This document shows positions 45,127-53,530 of a DNA stretch of 64,000 nucleotides, piece by piece. Each line of letters opens with the position of its first letter. Within the stretch, counting starts at the first letter, position 1. The stretch spans positions 1,736,001 to 1,800,000 of the forward strand of contig OZ241738.1 in NCBI GenBank assembly GCA_965200925.1, in the 5' to 3' direction. The translations under genes and the position numbers were made by a program. The DNA is from WTGU01 sp965200925. Its GTDB lineage: Bacteria > Pseudomonadota > Alphaproteobacteria > UBA828. The notes beneath the pieces are model-generated. The model searched no databases and had not been told where the DNA came from. It worked only from the letters and a program-made list of their open reading frames with translations.

Positions 45127-45888
45127 TCAGGCGCCGCGCCGTGCGCTCAGCTGGCGAAGGACGGCGTCGGTGCCGGCGTCGACCACGCCGTCGACGCGGG
45201 TCTGCCGGAAATGGCGTTGAAAGGCGCGGACGACCGCTTCGGTCACGGCGCCGAAATCGCCGTCCGCGGCGAGGCCGTAACCGAAATCCCGGAGGCGCGC
45301 CTGCCGCAGCCGGACGGCCGCGCCCCGGTCGCCGCGCCGCAGCGCCGGGCCCGCGGCGACCATCCCGGCGGGCGCCTCCGGCCAGAGGCCGATGCCTTCC
45401 CGCGCGAGCCGCGCCCAGTCGAAGAGCTCGCCCGGGTCCGCGCGGCGCAGCGGCGCCACGTCCGCATGGGCGACCACGTTGCGCGGGGGGATGGGGTGGC
45501 GCGACAGGATGGCGTGCGCGAGGGCGATCAGGGCGTCCATCTGGGCGCGGGGGAAAGGCCGGTAGCCCAGCGCGTGCCCCGGATTGACGAGTTCGATCCC
45601 GATCGACCGGTCGTTCACGGCGGGGCGGCCGCGCCACAGGCTCCGCCCGGCGTGCCAAGCGCGCCGGTGCTCGGGCACCAGACGCCAGAGGGTGCCATCC
45701 TCGCCGATGCACCAGTGCGCGCTGACCTTGGCGGCCGGATCCGTGAGCCGCGCCAGCGCCGCCTCGGCGGAGGCCATGCCGGTATAGTGCAGCACGAGCG
45801 TATCGACGGGCGCGCCGCGAGGGCGGGCGTCGCTGTTGGGCGACGGCAATTCGACCGCCGCTCGACCGCCGATTCGCTCTCTCGCCAT
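45127..45888 (-). CDS. N-acetylmuramoyl-L-alanine amidase with peptidoglycan-binding domain (AmiD/AmpD-like)
   Basis: A 253-residue protein with an amidase-2 domain: DTLVLHYTGM (His zinc ligand) near residue 30, then HWCIGEDGTLWRLVPEHRRA, and AHADVAPLRRADPG near 145 (second His and Asp). A PG-binding-1 domain covers about 175-245 (RRGDRGAAVRLRQARLRDFG). There is no clear signal peptide, so cytosolic AmpD-like recycling or a periplasmic AmiD-like role are both possible. It lies 16 bases downstream of the EamA exporter gene. Confidence 0.88.
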   Translation of the reverse strand: MARERIGGRAAVELPSPNSDARPRGAPVDTLVLHYTGMASAEAALARLTDPAAKVSAHWCIGEDGTLWRLVPEHRRAWHAGRSLWRGRPAVNDRSIGIELVNPGHALGYRPFPRAQMDALIALAHAILSRHPIPPRNVVAHADVAPLRRADPGELFDWARLAREGIGLWPEAPAGMVAAGPALRRGDRGAAVRLRQARLRDFGYGLAADGDFGAVTEAVVRAFQRHFRQTRVDGVVDAGTDAVLRQLSARRGA

Positions 45889-45904
45889 GGCGGGGCGCGC
45901 CGGT

Positions 45905-46777
45905 TCAGGAGGCCCGCACCGCAGGCGCGCGATCGCGGCGCAGGACGACGAGCGCGACGCCGGAAACGGTCGCCAAGCCGCCCGCGATCGTCTGCCAGGT
46001 GAGCGGCTCGCCCAGGATCAGGACTCCGAAGACGACGCCGACCACGGGTACGAGCAGCATGAAGCCGGCCACCGTGGCGACCCGGTTGCGCGCCAGCAGG
46101 TAGTACCAGGCCCAGTAGGCGAGCATGGTCGAGCCCACGACCTGGTAGAGCAGGGAGCCGTAGAGGAGCCAGTCCCGTCGCAGCAGGCTCGCGAGGTGGC
46201 CCTCCTCCAGGGCGAAGGAGAGCGGGAACAGGGCCGCGGCGGAGACCGCCGACATCCAGGCGTTCAGCGCGAGCGGCGGGATGTCGGCCAGACGCTTGGC
46301 CTGCACGTTGGCGATGGCCCAGGCGAGGCTGGAGGCGAGCATGATCCCGATCCCCAGGGCGTTGCCGGTGTGCCTCGGCTCGCCGACCAGGACGACGACG
46401 CCGGCGAAGGCGATCGCGATTCCCAGCACCGCCGCCCAGCCGGGGCGCTCGCGCAGGACGAGACCCGCCAGGAGGACGCTCAGGGGGACCTGGGTGATCC
46501 AGATGATCGCCGCCGTCGAGGCCGCCACGCCGAGGTTGAGCGCGATGTAGAACAGGCCGAAATGCCCGACGCCCATGGTCAGCGCGAACACCGCGACCGC
46601 CGGCCAGCGCCCTGTGGGCCGCGGGACGAACCACGCCAGCGCCAGCGTCATCAGCGCGAAGCGCAGCGCCAGGAAGAACAGCGGCGGCATGTGGTCCGCG
46701 CCGTATTTGCTGGTGACGAAGCCGAAGCCCCAGAGCAGGGCAGTGCCGACCGCGATCGGGATATGGCTCGGCTGCAT
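45905..46777 (-). CDS. EamA/DMT-family transporter
   Basis: A 290-residue membrane protein with about ten hydrophobic segments arranged as two EamA repeats (about 8-135 and 150-285). The first has VGTALLWGFGFVTSKY and the second WAYYLLARNRVATVAGFMLL-like features. Such transporters export amino acids or metabolites; the substrate is not predictable. The operon with the amidase and the DnaJ/TerB gene (34 bases from it) is tight but functionally mixed. Confidence 0.85.
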   Translation of the reverse strand: MQPSHIPIAVGTALLWGFGFVTSKYGADHMPPLFFLALRFALMTLALAWFVPRPTGRWPAVAVFALTMGVGHFGLFYIALNLGVAASTAAIIWITQVPLSVLLAGLVLRERPGWAAVLGIAIAFAGVVVLVGEPRHTGNALGIGIMLASSLAWAIANVQAKRLADIPPLALNAWMSAVSAAALFPLSFALEEGHLASLLRRDWLLYGSLLYQVVGSTMLAYWAWYYLLARNRVATVAGFMLLVPVVGVVFGVLILGEPLTWQTIAGGLATVSGVALVVLRRDRAPAVRAS

Positions 46778-46811
46778 CGCGCGCCGGTGGTGGCCCGGCC
46801 CGACGGCGCGG

Positions 46812-47570
46812 TCAGCGCAGCCCGCGCAGCTTGGCGATCCGCTCGTAGGCGGCGTTGATCGCGGCCATCCGCTCGTTCGCGACCTGGATCATCTCCTCGG
46901 GCATCCCCTGCGCGACGAGCCTGTCGGGGTGATGCTCCCTGATCAATCGGCGATAGGTCTTCCGGATCGCGTCGTCGGAGACGCCGGAATCGAGACCCAG
47001 GACCTCGTAAGGGTCACTCTTGCCGCCGCCCATGTGGCCTGCCATGACGCGGGCGAAGGCCCGTTCGTCGAAGCCGAAGATGGCGGCCACCTTGGCGAGA
47101 TAGGCGCGCTCGGCGTCGTGGAGCGTGCCGTCGGCCATGGCGATCTGGAAGAGCGCGCCCAGAAGCTCCTCCCGCACCGTGTGGTCATGGGGGAAGATCG
47201 CGACGATCTGCTCGGCATAGGGTTCGAACCCGGTCGCCTCGCGCCTGGCCTCGTCCCAGATGCGCGCGACCGCGGGCGCATGGGAATCGGGGACGGAAAA
47301 GACCCGCTTGAACGCGACGATCTCCTCACGGGTGACGTGCCCGTCGGCCTTCGCCATCTTGGCCGCGAGCACGATCAGCGCGACGGAGAAGGCGGTCTGC
47401 TTGGTGGCGGTGTCGGAAGCCGCGGCGCCCGGAGCGGCGAGGCGCCCGCCGCGCCGGGCGCCGGCCATGCGGTCGACGAAATGGCCAGCCGCCACGCCCA
47501 CGATGGCGCCGATGGGGCCACCCAGCGCGAATCCCGCGGCGCCTCCGATCAGCTTGCCCCAGATGCTCAA
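46812..47570 (-). CDS. TerB-DnaJ protein (DjlA/DjiA-like)
   Basis: A 252-residue co-chaperone-like protein. A glycine-rich N-terminal membrane-type segment (LSIWGKLIGGAAGFALGG), a TerB-like helical domain at about 70-170 (KMAKADGHVTREEIVAFKRVF and MADGTLHDAERAYLAKVA), then a J domain with PYEVLGLDSGVSDDAIRKTY and the HPD motif. I chose the TTG at 47570: GGGAGG lies 8 bases upstream, homologues begin SIWGK, and a promoter at 47654-47682 would exclude the ATG at 47672. Confidence 0.88.
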   Translation of the reverse strand: MSIWGKLIGGAAGFALGGPIGAIVGVAAGHFVDRMAGARRGGRLAAPGAAASDTATKQTAFSVALIVLAAKMAKADGHVTREEIVAFKRVFSVPDSHAPAVARIWDEARREATGFEPYAEQIVAIFPHDHTVREELLGALFQIAMADGTLHDAERAYLAKVAAIFGFDERAFARVMAGHMGGGKSDPYEVLGLDSGVSDDAIRKTYRRLIREHHPDRLVAQGMPEEMIQVANERMAAINAAYERIAKLRGLR

Positions 47571-47653
47571 TCGAGGGCCTCCCGGCGCGGCGGAGGCGCG
47601 CGCCGATCCCGTGTTGCTCCCCGCATGGCGCGCGCTCCGGTCCGCGAGCCGGC

Positions 47654-47682
47654 AGAATACGGTCTGCCCCATACCGCATCAA
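47654..47682 (-). promoter_or_regulatory. Predicted promoter of the TerB-DnaJ gene
   Basis: TTGATG (47682-47677) and TATTCT (47659-47654) are 17 bases apart on the minus strand. Transcription would begin near 47646, downstream of the ATG at 47672. Confidence 0.5.
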
Positions 47683-47792
47683 GAACCGGCCCGCCTGCCG
47701 GCGGCGACCGCGGTTGCAATTCGGCAGGGCCGCTGAAAACATGCCGCGGCAAGAACGACCGACCGGTGCACACCGGCGCGAAGGGAGAGCGC

Positions 47793-49814
47793 ATGACCGA
47801 TTCGACGATGGCGCGGAACGTCGCGTTCGTCGGCCCGTTCGCGAGCGGCAAGACGACGCTTCTCGAGAGCCTGCTGTTCGTGTCCGGGACGATCGGCCGC
47901 AAGGGCCGGGTCGTGGACGGCAACACGGTGGGCGACTGGTCCGACGAAGCGCGGGCGCGCCAGTCGAGCGTGGAAGTCAACGCCGCCACGTTCTCCTGCG
48001 GCGACCATCGTTTCACGGTGCTGGATTGTCCCGGGTCGATCGAATTCTTCGCCGAGACGGCCAATGCGCTCATGGGCGTCGATCTCGCGGTGGTCGTCTG
48101 CCCGCCCGACACCGAACGGGTCTGGACCATGGGGCGGTTGTTTAATTTCCTGGCCCGGCACGACATTCCCTCCCTCCTCTTCATCAACCGGATCGACGAG
48201 GCGACGGTGCGCGTCGGCGACCTCATCGAGGCGATGAAACCGGTGGGACGGAAGCCGCTGGTGCCCTGCCAAGTCGCGATCCGGGACGGCGACGCCGTAA
48301 CGGGCTACCTCGATCTCGTCAGCGGCCAAGCCTACCGCTACGGGGACCGGCAGAAGGCGAGCGAAATCGAGGCGCCCGGCGCCATCCAGGAGCGCCGGGA
48401 CGCCGCGCGGACGCATCTCCTCGAGAATCTCGCCGATTTCGACGATGCGCTCCTCGAAAACCTGCTCGAGGACAGGATTCCCGAGCCTCCCGAGCTCCGG
48501 GCCTGCCTGCGCACGGCGCTCGCGAACGACCAGGTCGTGCCGGTGCTGATGGGTTCGGCCGAACGGGACTGGGGCGTCCGCCGCCTGGTGGAGACCCTGA
48601 TCGATCTCGCGCCCGCCGCCACCGGGGCGCGGCGCGTAGCAGCCGATGCCGGGAGCACCGCGATCGGACAGATCCTCAAGACCTACATCACGCAGCATGG
48701 CGGGAAGGTCTCCCTCGCGCGCATCTGGGCGGGGCGTTTCAAGGACGGGACAATCCTCAACGACGGCGCGCGCATCGGCGGCATCTACCGGATGCTCGGG
48801 CAGAACCAGACCAAGATCGATTCGACCGAGGCGGGCGAGATCGTGGGCCTCGGGCGGCTCGAATCCGTCGCCACGGGCGATACCATCGCGCCGGCCGACG
48901 GGGCAGGCGTCGAGCCTCTCACGCGCGCCGGGATTCCGCCGGGCGTCTATGCCTGCGCCGTGCGGGCGGCGAAGCGGGAGGACGAGGTCAAGGTTTCCGG
49001 CGCGATGGGCCGCCTCGCCCAGGAGGACCCGTCGCTGCGGTTCGAGCAGAATCCGGATACCCGGGAGGCGGTTCTCCACGGGCAGGGCGAGATGCATCTG
49101 AAGGTCGCGCTCGACCGCCTCGCCGGCAAATACGGGCTGAAGCTGCAAACCGGAAGGCCCAAGGTCGCCTACAAGGAGGCAATCCGCAAGGCGGTGTCCC
49201 AACACGCGCGCTACAAGAAGCAGACCGGCGGCCATGGCCAGTTCGGCGATGTCCACATCGACGTGAAGCCCCTGCCGCGGGGGTCCGGGTTCACGTTCCA
49301 GGACACGGTGGTCGGCGGTGCCGTCCCGCGCCAGTACATTCCAGCGGTGGCGGCGGGGGTGCGCGACTATCTCGGCAGCGGGCCGCTCGGCTTCCCGGTC
49401 GTGGATCTGTCGGTCACCCTGACCGACGGGAAGCACCACGCCGTCGACAGTTCCGAGCAGGCGTTCAAGACCGCCGGCCGCATGGCGATGGCCGAAGCCC
49501 TCCCCAAATGCGATCCCGTCCTGCTCGAGCCGATCTGCGAGGTGAAGATATCCGTGCCGAATGAATTCACGCCGAACGTCCAGCGCCTCGTGACCGGCCG
49601 CCGAGGGCAGGTGCTCGGCTTCTCGGCGCGGGAGGACTGGCCCGGATGGGACGAGACCACCAGCCAGATGCCGCAATCGGAGATGCACGATCTGATTGTC
49701 GAGCTCCGCTCGCTGACCCTCGGGATCGGGACCTTCGAATCGCGGTTCGACCGCCTCCAGGAGCTGACGGGGCGGCTTGCTGAAGGCGTCCTCGCCGCCG
49801 CCAAGGGGGCATGA
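47793..49814 (+). CDS. Elongation factor G-like translational GTPase (second EF-G paralogue)
   Basis: A 673-residue EF-G-shaped protein: G domain 1-260, domain II about 290-380, then domains III-V with QTGGHGQFGDVHIDVKPLP near 475. The G1 loop is GPFASGKTT and G3 DCPGS, but G4 reads INRID (Arg for the NKxD lysine) and the usual RGITI switch I stretch is replaced by ARQSSVEVN. Canonical fusA is therefore elsewhere. It may act in ribosome recycling or bind the ribosome without normal GTP turnover (inference). The stop overlaps mlaA by 4 bases. AAGGGAGAG precedes the ATG. Confidence 0.85.
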   Translation: MTDSTMARNVAFVGPFASGKTTLLESLLFVSGTIGRKGRVVDGNTVGDWSDEARARQSSVEVNAATFSCGDHRFTVLDCPGSIEFFAETANALMGVDLAVVVCPPDTERVWTMGRLFNFLARHDIPSLLFINRIDEATVRVGDLIEAMKPVGRKPLVPCQVAIRDGDAVTGYLDLVSGQAYRYGDRQKASEIEAPGAIQERRDAARTHLLENLADFDDALLENLLEDRIPEPPELRACLRTALANDQVVPVLMGSAERDWGVRRLVETLIDLAPAATGARRVAADAGSTAIGQILKTYITQHGGKVSLARIWAGRFKDGTILNDGARIGGIYRMLGQNQTKIDSTEAGEIVGLGRLESVATGDTIAPADGAGVEPLTRAGIPPGVYACAVRAAKREDEVKVSGAMGRLAQEDPSLRFEQNPDTREAVLHGQGEMHLKVALDRLAGKYGLKLQTGRPKVAYKEAIRKAVSQHARYKKQTGGHGQFGDVHIDVKPLPRGSGFTFQDTVVGGAVPRQYIPAVAAGVRDYLGSGPLGFPVVDLSVTLTDGKHHAVDSSEQAFKTAGRMAMAEALPKCDPVLLEPICEVKISVPNEFTPNVQRLVTGRRGQVLGFSAREDWPGWDETTSQMPQSEMHDLIVELRSLTLGIGTFESRFDRLQELTGRLAEGVLAAAKGA

Positions 49815-50593
49815 CGCCGCACCGTGCGGCCGGGAGAGCCGGAGGCGGCCGCGCGGTCGCGCCCGCGCGGCCGTATCTCGCGCTCTTGCTCGCTGCGGTC
49901 CTTCTCGCCGGCTGCGCCGCCGCCGGCCCGGACGACGCGAACGACCCCCTCGAGGGCTACAACCGCGCGATGTTCGGCATCAACGGCGTGATCGACGGCG
50001 TGCTGCTGAAGCCGGCGGCCGAACTGTACGTGCTGGCGCTCCCGGCCCCGGTCCGGCGCGGCGTCTCCAATCTTCTGGACAATCTGGGCGAACCGCTCGC
50101 CGCCGCGAACAACCTGCTCCAGGGCAAGGCCACGCGCGCGGGCACGTCGCTCGGGCGCTTCGCCGTCAATTCGACGCTCGGGCTGGGCGGCGTCTTCGAC
50201 GTAGCGGAAGGCTGGGGGTGGGAGCGGGCACCTGAGGATTTCGGGCAGACCCTCGCCTCCTGGGGCGTGGACGAGGGGCCGTATCTGATGCTGCCGCTGC
50301 TCGGGCCGTCCAATCCCCGCGACGCGCTGGGCTTCGCGGTCGACTGGGTGGCGGATCCGCCGGGCCGTGTCCTGGACGACACGCCCGCCCTGGCGCGCGC
50401 CGCCCTGGGCGGCATGGCGCGGCGGGCGGACTATCTCGACACGTTCGAGGTCCTGCAAGAGACGTCGGTCGATTTCTATGCCGCGATGCGCGGGTTCTAC
50501 CGGCAATACCGCGCCAATGCGATCCGGGACGGCGCGCCGGCCCCGATCTCGATACCGGACATGGATATGGACGAGGCGGAGGGCTGGGAATAA
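49811..50593 (+). CDS. mlaA: MlaA/VacJ-family outer-membrane lipoprotein
   Basis: A 260-residue lipoprotein (lipobox LLAGC after about 35 residues) that removes phospholipids from the outer leaflet. NDPLEGYNRAMFGINGVID near residue 45, SNLLDNLGEPLAAANNLLQG near 80, the long FGQTLASWGVDEGPYLMLPL and LGPSNPRD blocks are MlaA signatures. It is translated with the EF-G-like gene and followed by mlaC. No mlaFED ABC genes are in the window. Confidence 0.93.
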   Translation: MTPHRAAGRAGGGRAVAPARPYLALLLAAVLLAGCAAAGPDDANDPLEGYNRAMFGINGVIDGVLLKPAAELYVLALPAPVRRGVSNLLDNLGEPLAAANNLLQGKATRAGTSLGRFAVNSTLGLGGVFDVAEGWGWERAPEDFGQTLASWGVDEGPYLMLPLLGPSNPRDALGFAVDWVADPPGRVLDDTPALARAALGGMARRADYLDTFEVLQETSVDFYAAMRGFYRQYRANAIRDGAPAPISIPDMDMDEAEGWE

Positions 50594-50631
50594 CCTGCGG
50601 AAGGCTCCAACGGGGAAGGGGGCGATTCGAC

Positions 50632-51273
50632 GTGAACGCCTTGGTGTCTCGACGCGGTTTTACGCTTGCCGCCGCCGCGGTCGTCCTGTGGCCGGCGACC
50701 GGCTTCCGGACGGCCGGTGCCGCGGAAGACGATCCGGCCGCCGTGTTCATCGACGGGTTGGGCGAGCGCACCATCCAGGTCCTTCGGGACAAGGCCCATA
50801 CCTCCTTCGCGGAGCGCGAGGCGGCGTTTCGCGCCCTCATGGTGGAGGGGTTCGACATCCCGATGGTCGGTCGGTTCGTCCTCGGGCGTCATTGGCGGAC
50901 CGCCAGCGAGGCGCAGCGCCGGGAATACGCGCGCGTCTTCGTCGATTTCATCGTGCGCGTATACGCCAGCCGGTTCGATTCCTACGGCGGCGAGCGGTTC
51001 ACCGTGGAGAAGGTGATCCCGGACGAAAGCGGCGACAGGATCGTGCGGGCGCGCATCGAGAGTCCGGGGAGTGGAAACCCGGTCACGATCGATTTCCGCG
51101 TGCGCCCCAGGGAGGGCGGCCATAAGGTGATCGACGTGAACGTCGAAGGCATCAGCATGTTGCACACCCACCGGGTCGAGTTCGCCTCGGTCATCAACCG
51201 CAAGGGCTTCGACGGCCTGTTGCGCGAGTTGCGAAGCCGCATCGAAACGCCCGTGGACGACGCAACCGACTGA
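50632..51273 (+). CDS. mlaC: MlaC/Ttg2D-family periplasmic phospholipid carrier
   Basis: A 213-residue periplasmic protein from a GTG. A signal peptide (LVSRRGFTLAAAAVVLWPATG) with an arginine pair that might be Tat-compatible, then AFRALMVEGFDIPMVGRFVLG and EYARVFVDFIVRVYASRFD, the MlaC fold. It would shuttle phospholipids between MlaA and the inner-membrane MlaFEDB. It lies 38 bases after mlaA. Confidence 0.92.
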   Translation: MNALVSRRGFTLAAAAVVLWPATGFRTAGAAEDDPAAVFIDGLGERTIQVLRDKAHTSFAEREAAFRALMVEGFDIPMVGRFVLGRHWRTASEAQRREYARVFVDFIVRVYASRFDSYGGERFTVEKVIPDESGDRIVRARIESPGSGNPVTIDFRVRPREGGHKVIDVNVEGISMLHTHRVEFASVINRKGFDGLLRELRSRIETPVDDATD

Positions 51274-51280
51274 CACCGGG

Positions 51281-51493
51281 ATGACGCATTTTCCTCGCCC
51301 GAACCCGGCCGGGCGCGGGACCGGCGGGTTGCCGCTGGCCTGGGCCTTGCTCGCGGCGGCGGCGCTCGGAATTGCGGCGTGCGGGCAGCCTCTGGATCCC
51401 GCCAAGTGGGAAGAGCCGCCGGGCGAAATCCCCGAAGGGAGCGGCCTCCTGACCGGCGAGGAAGGCGCGTGGGAGCTCTACCGCGGCGAATAG
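51281..51493 (+). CDS. Small putative lipoprotein
   Basis: A 70-residue protein. A hydrophobic stretch ends in the lipobox GIAAC around residue 34, leaving a short acidic mature part with PLDPAKWEEPPGEIPEGSG. It begins 7 bases after mlaC, so it may belong to that operon. I recognise no family. Confidence 0.55.
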   Translation: MTHFPRPNPAGRGTGGLPLAWALLAAAALGIAACGQPLDPAKWEEPPGEIPEGSGLLTGEEGAWELYRGE

Positions 51494-51542
51494 GAGGGAA
51501 TCGCGCGCAAGATCGGCCGCTATCGCTGCGGGGGCGGAGCCG

Positions 51543-52499
51543 TTACTGCGCGTCGGCCCTTCCGAGCGCCAGGAATTTTTCCCGCCGACGGTCGCGCAGC
51601 GCTGCGCCGCTCAGGCCGCGGAGCCCGGCGAACGCCCGTTCGAGCGCCGCGCCCGCATCATTGACCGCCTTCGCAGGGTCGCGATGGGCACCGCCCACCG
51701 GTTCCGGCACGACCGCATCGACGACTCCGAGCGCGTGCAAGTCCGTCGCGGTGAGGCGCAGGGCCTCGGCCGCCTCCTCCGCGTGCTCGGCGCTCCGCCA
51801 GAGAATCGACGCGCATCCCTCCGGCGAGATCACCGAATAGATCGCGTGCTCCATCATGAGGACCCGGTTGGCGACGCCCAGGGCGATCGCGCCGCCGGAG
51901 CCGCCTTCGCCGACGATCGCGGCGACGACCGGCACCTCGATCTCGAGGCTCGCCTCGATGCAGCGGGCGATGGCTTCGGCTTGGCCGCGCTCTTCCGCGC
52001 CGACCCCGGGATGCGCGCCCGGCGTGTCGATCAGGGTCAGCACCGGCACGCCGAACCGCGCGGCGAGGCGCAGCAGACGCACCGCCTTGCGATAGCCTTC
52101 GGGGTTCGGCATCCCGAAATTGTGCGCCACCCGGCCGTCGGTGTCGGCTCCCTTCTCGTGACCGATGACCATGGTCGTGTAACCGCGGAACCGCCCCAGT
52201 CCGCCGATGATCGCGCGATCATCGCCGAAGGCGCGGTCGCCCGCGAGCGGCGTGAAGCCGGTGATCAGCCGGTCGATGTAGTCGCTGCAATGGGGCCGGT
52301 GCTGGTGGCGCGCGACGAGCGTCTTCTGCCACGGCGTCAGACGGTGGTAGGTTTGTTTGAGAAGCCGGTCGACCTTGCCCTGAAGACGCGATACCTCGTC
52401 CGATATGTTGACGCCGCTGTCGTCACCCAGGTGGCGCAGCTCCTGGATCTTGCCTTCGATCTCGGCGATCGGCTTTTCGAAGTCGAGATAGCCGTTCAT
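51543..52499 (-). CDS. accA: Acetyl-CoA carboxylase carboxyltransferase subunit alpha
   Basis: A 318-residue subunit that transfers CO2 from biotin to acetyl-CoA. LDFEKPIAEIEGKIQELR start, then LTPWQKTLVARHQHRPHCSD, ERGQAEAIARCIEASLE and IVGEGGSGGAIALGVAN, with EHAIYSVISPEGCASILWR near 225, all AccA blocks. Typical length. It lies 43 bases downstream of xerD. Confidence 0.96.
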   Translation of the reverse strand: MNGYLDFEKPIAEIEGKIQELRHLGDDSGVNISDEVSRLQGKVDRLLKQTYHRLTPWQKTLVARHQHRPHCSDYIDRLITGFTPLAGDRAFGDDRAIIGGLGRFRGYTTMVIGHEKGADTDGRVAHNFGMPNPEGYRKAVRLLRLAARFGVPVLTLIDTPGAHPGVGAEERGQAEAIARCIEASLEIEVPVVAAIVGEGGSGGAIALGVANRVLMMEHAIYSVISPEGCASILWRSAEHAEEAAEALRLTATDLHALGVVDAVVPEPVGGAHRDPAKAVNDAGAALERAFAGLRGLSGAALRDRRREKFLALGRADAQ

Positions 52500-52542
52500 G
52501 GATCCGTCGACTCGCTTCGCCCCTGTATAGCACGGGCGCGGC

Positions 52543-53517
52543 CTATTCCGCCCGCCGCCTGCCCGCGCCTCCGGCCAGCGGGTGCCCCGCCTGGACCAAG
52601 CGCTTCAGCCGCTCGTCGAGGACATGGGTGTAGATCTCGGTCGTCGCGATGTCGGCGTGCCCGAGCATTTTCTGGACCGCCCGCAAGTCCGCCCCGTTCG
52701 CCAGCAGATGGCTGGCGAAGGCATGGCGGAACGCATGAGGCGAAACGCGCGCAGGCTCGATCCCCGCCGCGCGCGCCAGCACCTTGAGCATCTGCGCGAG
52801 GCGGTGGCGGGTGACGTGCCCGCTCGCACCGCGGGAAGGAAACAGCCAGCGGGAGGAAGCGCCCGCCAGATGATCTGCGCGCACGGCGATATAGGCCCGG
52901 AGCGCCCGGCGGGCGGGGGCACTGAGTGGAACCAGGCGCTCCTTGTCGCCCTTCCCGCGCACCAGCAAGCTGTTCGTCTCGTCCGATATCGGCTGGAGCG
53001 GCAGGCCCACCAGCTCGGAGACGCGCAGGCCGCTGCCGTAGAGCAGCTCGACCATCGCCCGGAGGCGGAGGCCGTCGGCCTTGCGCCTGGGCGCGCCGGC
53101 CGCCGTGCCGCCCTCGGGGTCCGCCGCCGCGAGCAGTCTTTCGACCTCGTCCTCGGTGAGGACGCCGGGCAGGGCGCGCGGGAGCGCCGGCGTGTCGACG
53201 GTGCTCGTGGGATCGTCGTGGCGCCGCCCCTCCGAAAGCAGGAATCCGTAGAACTGGCGCAGGCACGAAAGCCGGCGCGACGCGGTACGGGCGGACGCGC
53301 CCGATTCGTGCTGCGCCGCCATGAATCCCCGCAGGTCGGCGGTGTCCGCCGCCTCCAGGCCGACGCGGCGGGGCGCCAGATGGGCGGCGAATCGGGCCAG
53401 ATCGCGCCGGTAGGCGTCGATGCTGTTGCGCGCGAGCCCGCGTTCGGCCGCCAGCATTTCGAGAAACGCTTCGATCGCGGCGCCGTCGCGCGGGGTGGTT
53501 TCCGTCTCGGCCGTCAC
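52543..53517 (-). CDS. xerD: Tyrosine recombinase XerD
   Basis: A 324-residue site-specific recombinase resolving chromosome dimers at dif. The catalytic set is present: Arg in YGSGLRVSELVGL near residue 165, Lys in RGKGDKERLVPL, HxxR in SPHAFRHAFASHLL, His in LGHADIATTEIYTH and the nucleophilic Tyr. The start is GTG at 53517; longer frames upstream are not conserved. It is chromosomal housekeeping, not an integrase of an island, judged by neighbours. Confidence 0.92.
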   Translation of the reverse strand: MTAETETTPRDGAAIEAFLEMLAAERGLARNSIDAYRRDLARFAAHLAPRRVGLEAADTADLRGFMAAQHESGASARTASRRLSCLRQFYGFLLSEGRRHDDPTSTVDTPALPRALPGVLTEDEVERLLAAADPEGGTAAGAPRRKADGLRLRAMVELLYGSGLRVSELVGLPLQPISDETNSLLVRGKGDKERLVPLSAPARRALRAYIAVRADHLAGASSRWLFPSRGASGHVTRHRLAQMLKVLARAAGIEPARVSPHAFRHAFASHLLANGADLRAVQKMLGHADIATTEIYTHVLDERLKRLVQAGHPLAGGAGRRRAE

Positions 53518-53530
53518 GGCGGGACGCGGT

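Noticed and set aside
47571..47672. ATG at 47672 as start of the TerB-DnaJ gene
   Set aside because: The predicted promoter puts transcription start downstream of it and homologues start near SIWGK.
47725..47755. Promoter for the EF-G-like gene, TTGCAA with AAACAT after 17 bases
   Set aside because: The -10 matches the consensus at only three positions; too weak to list.
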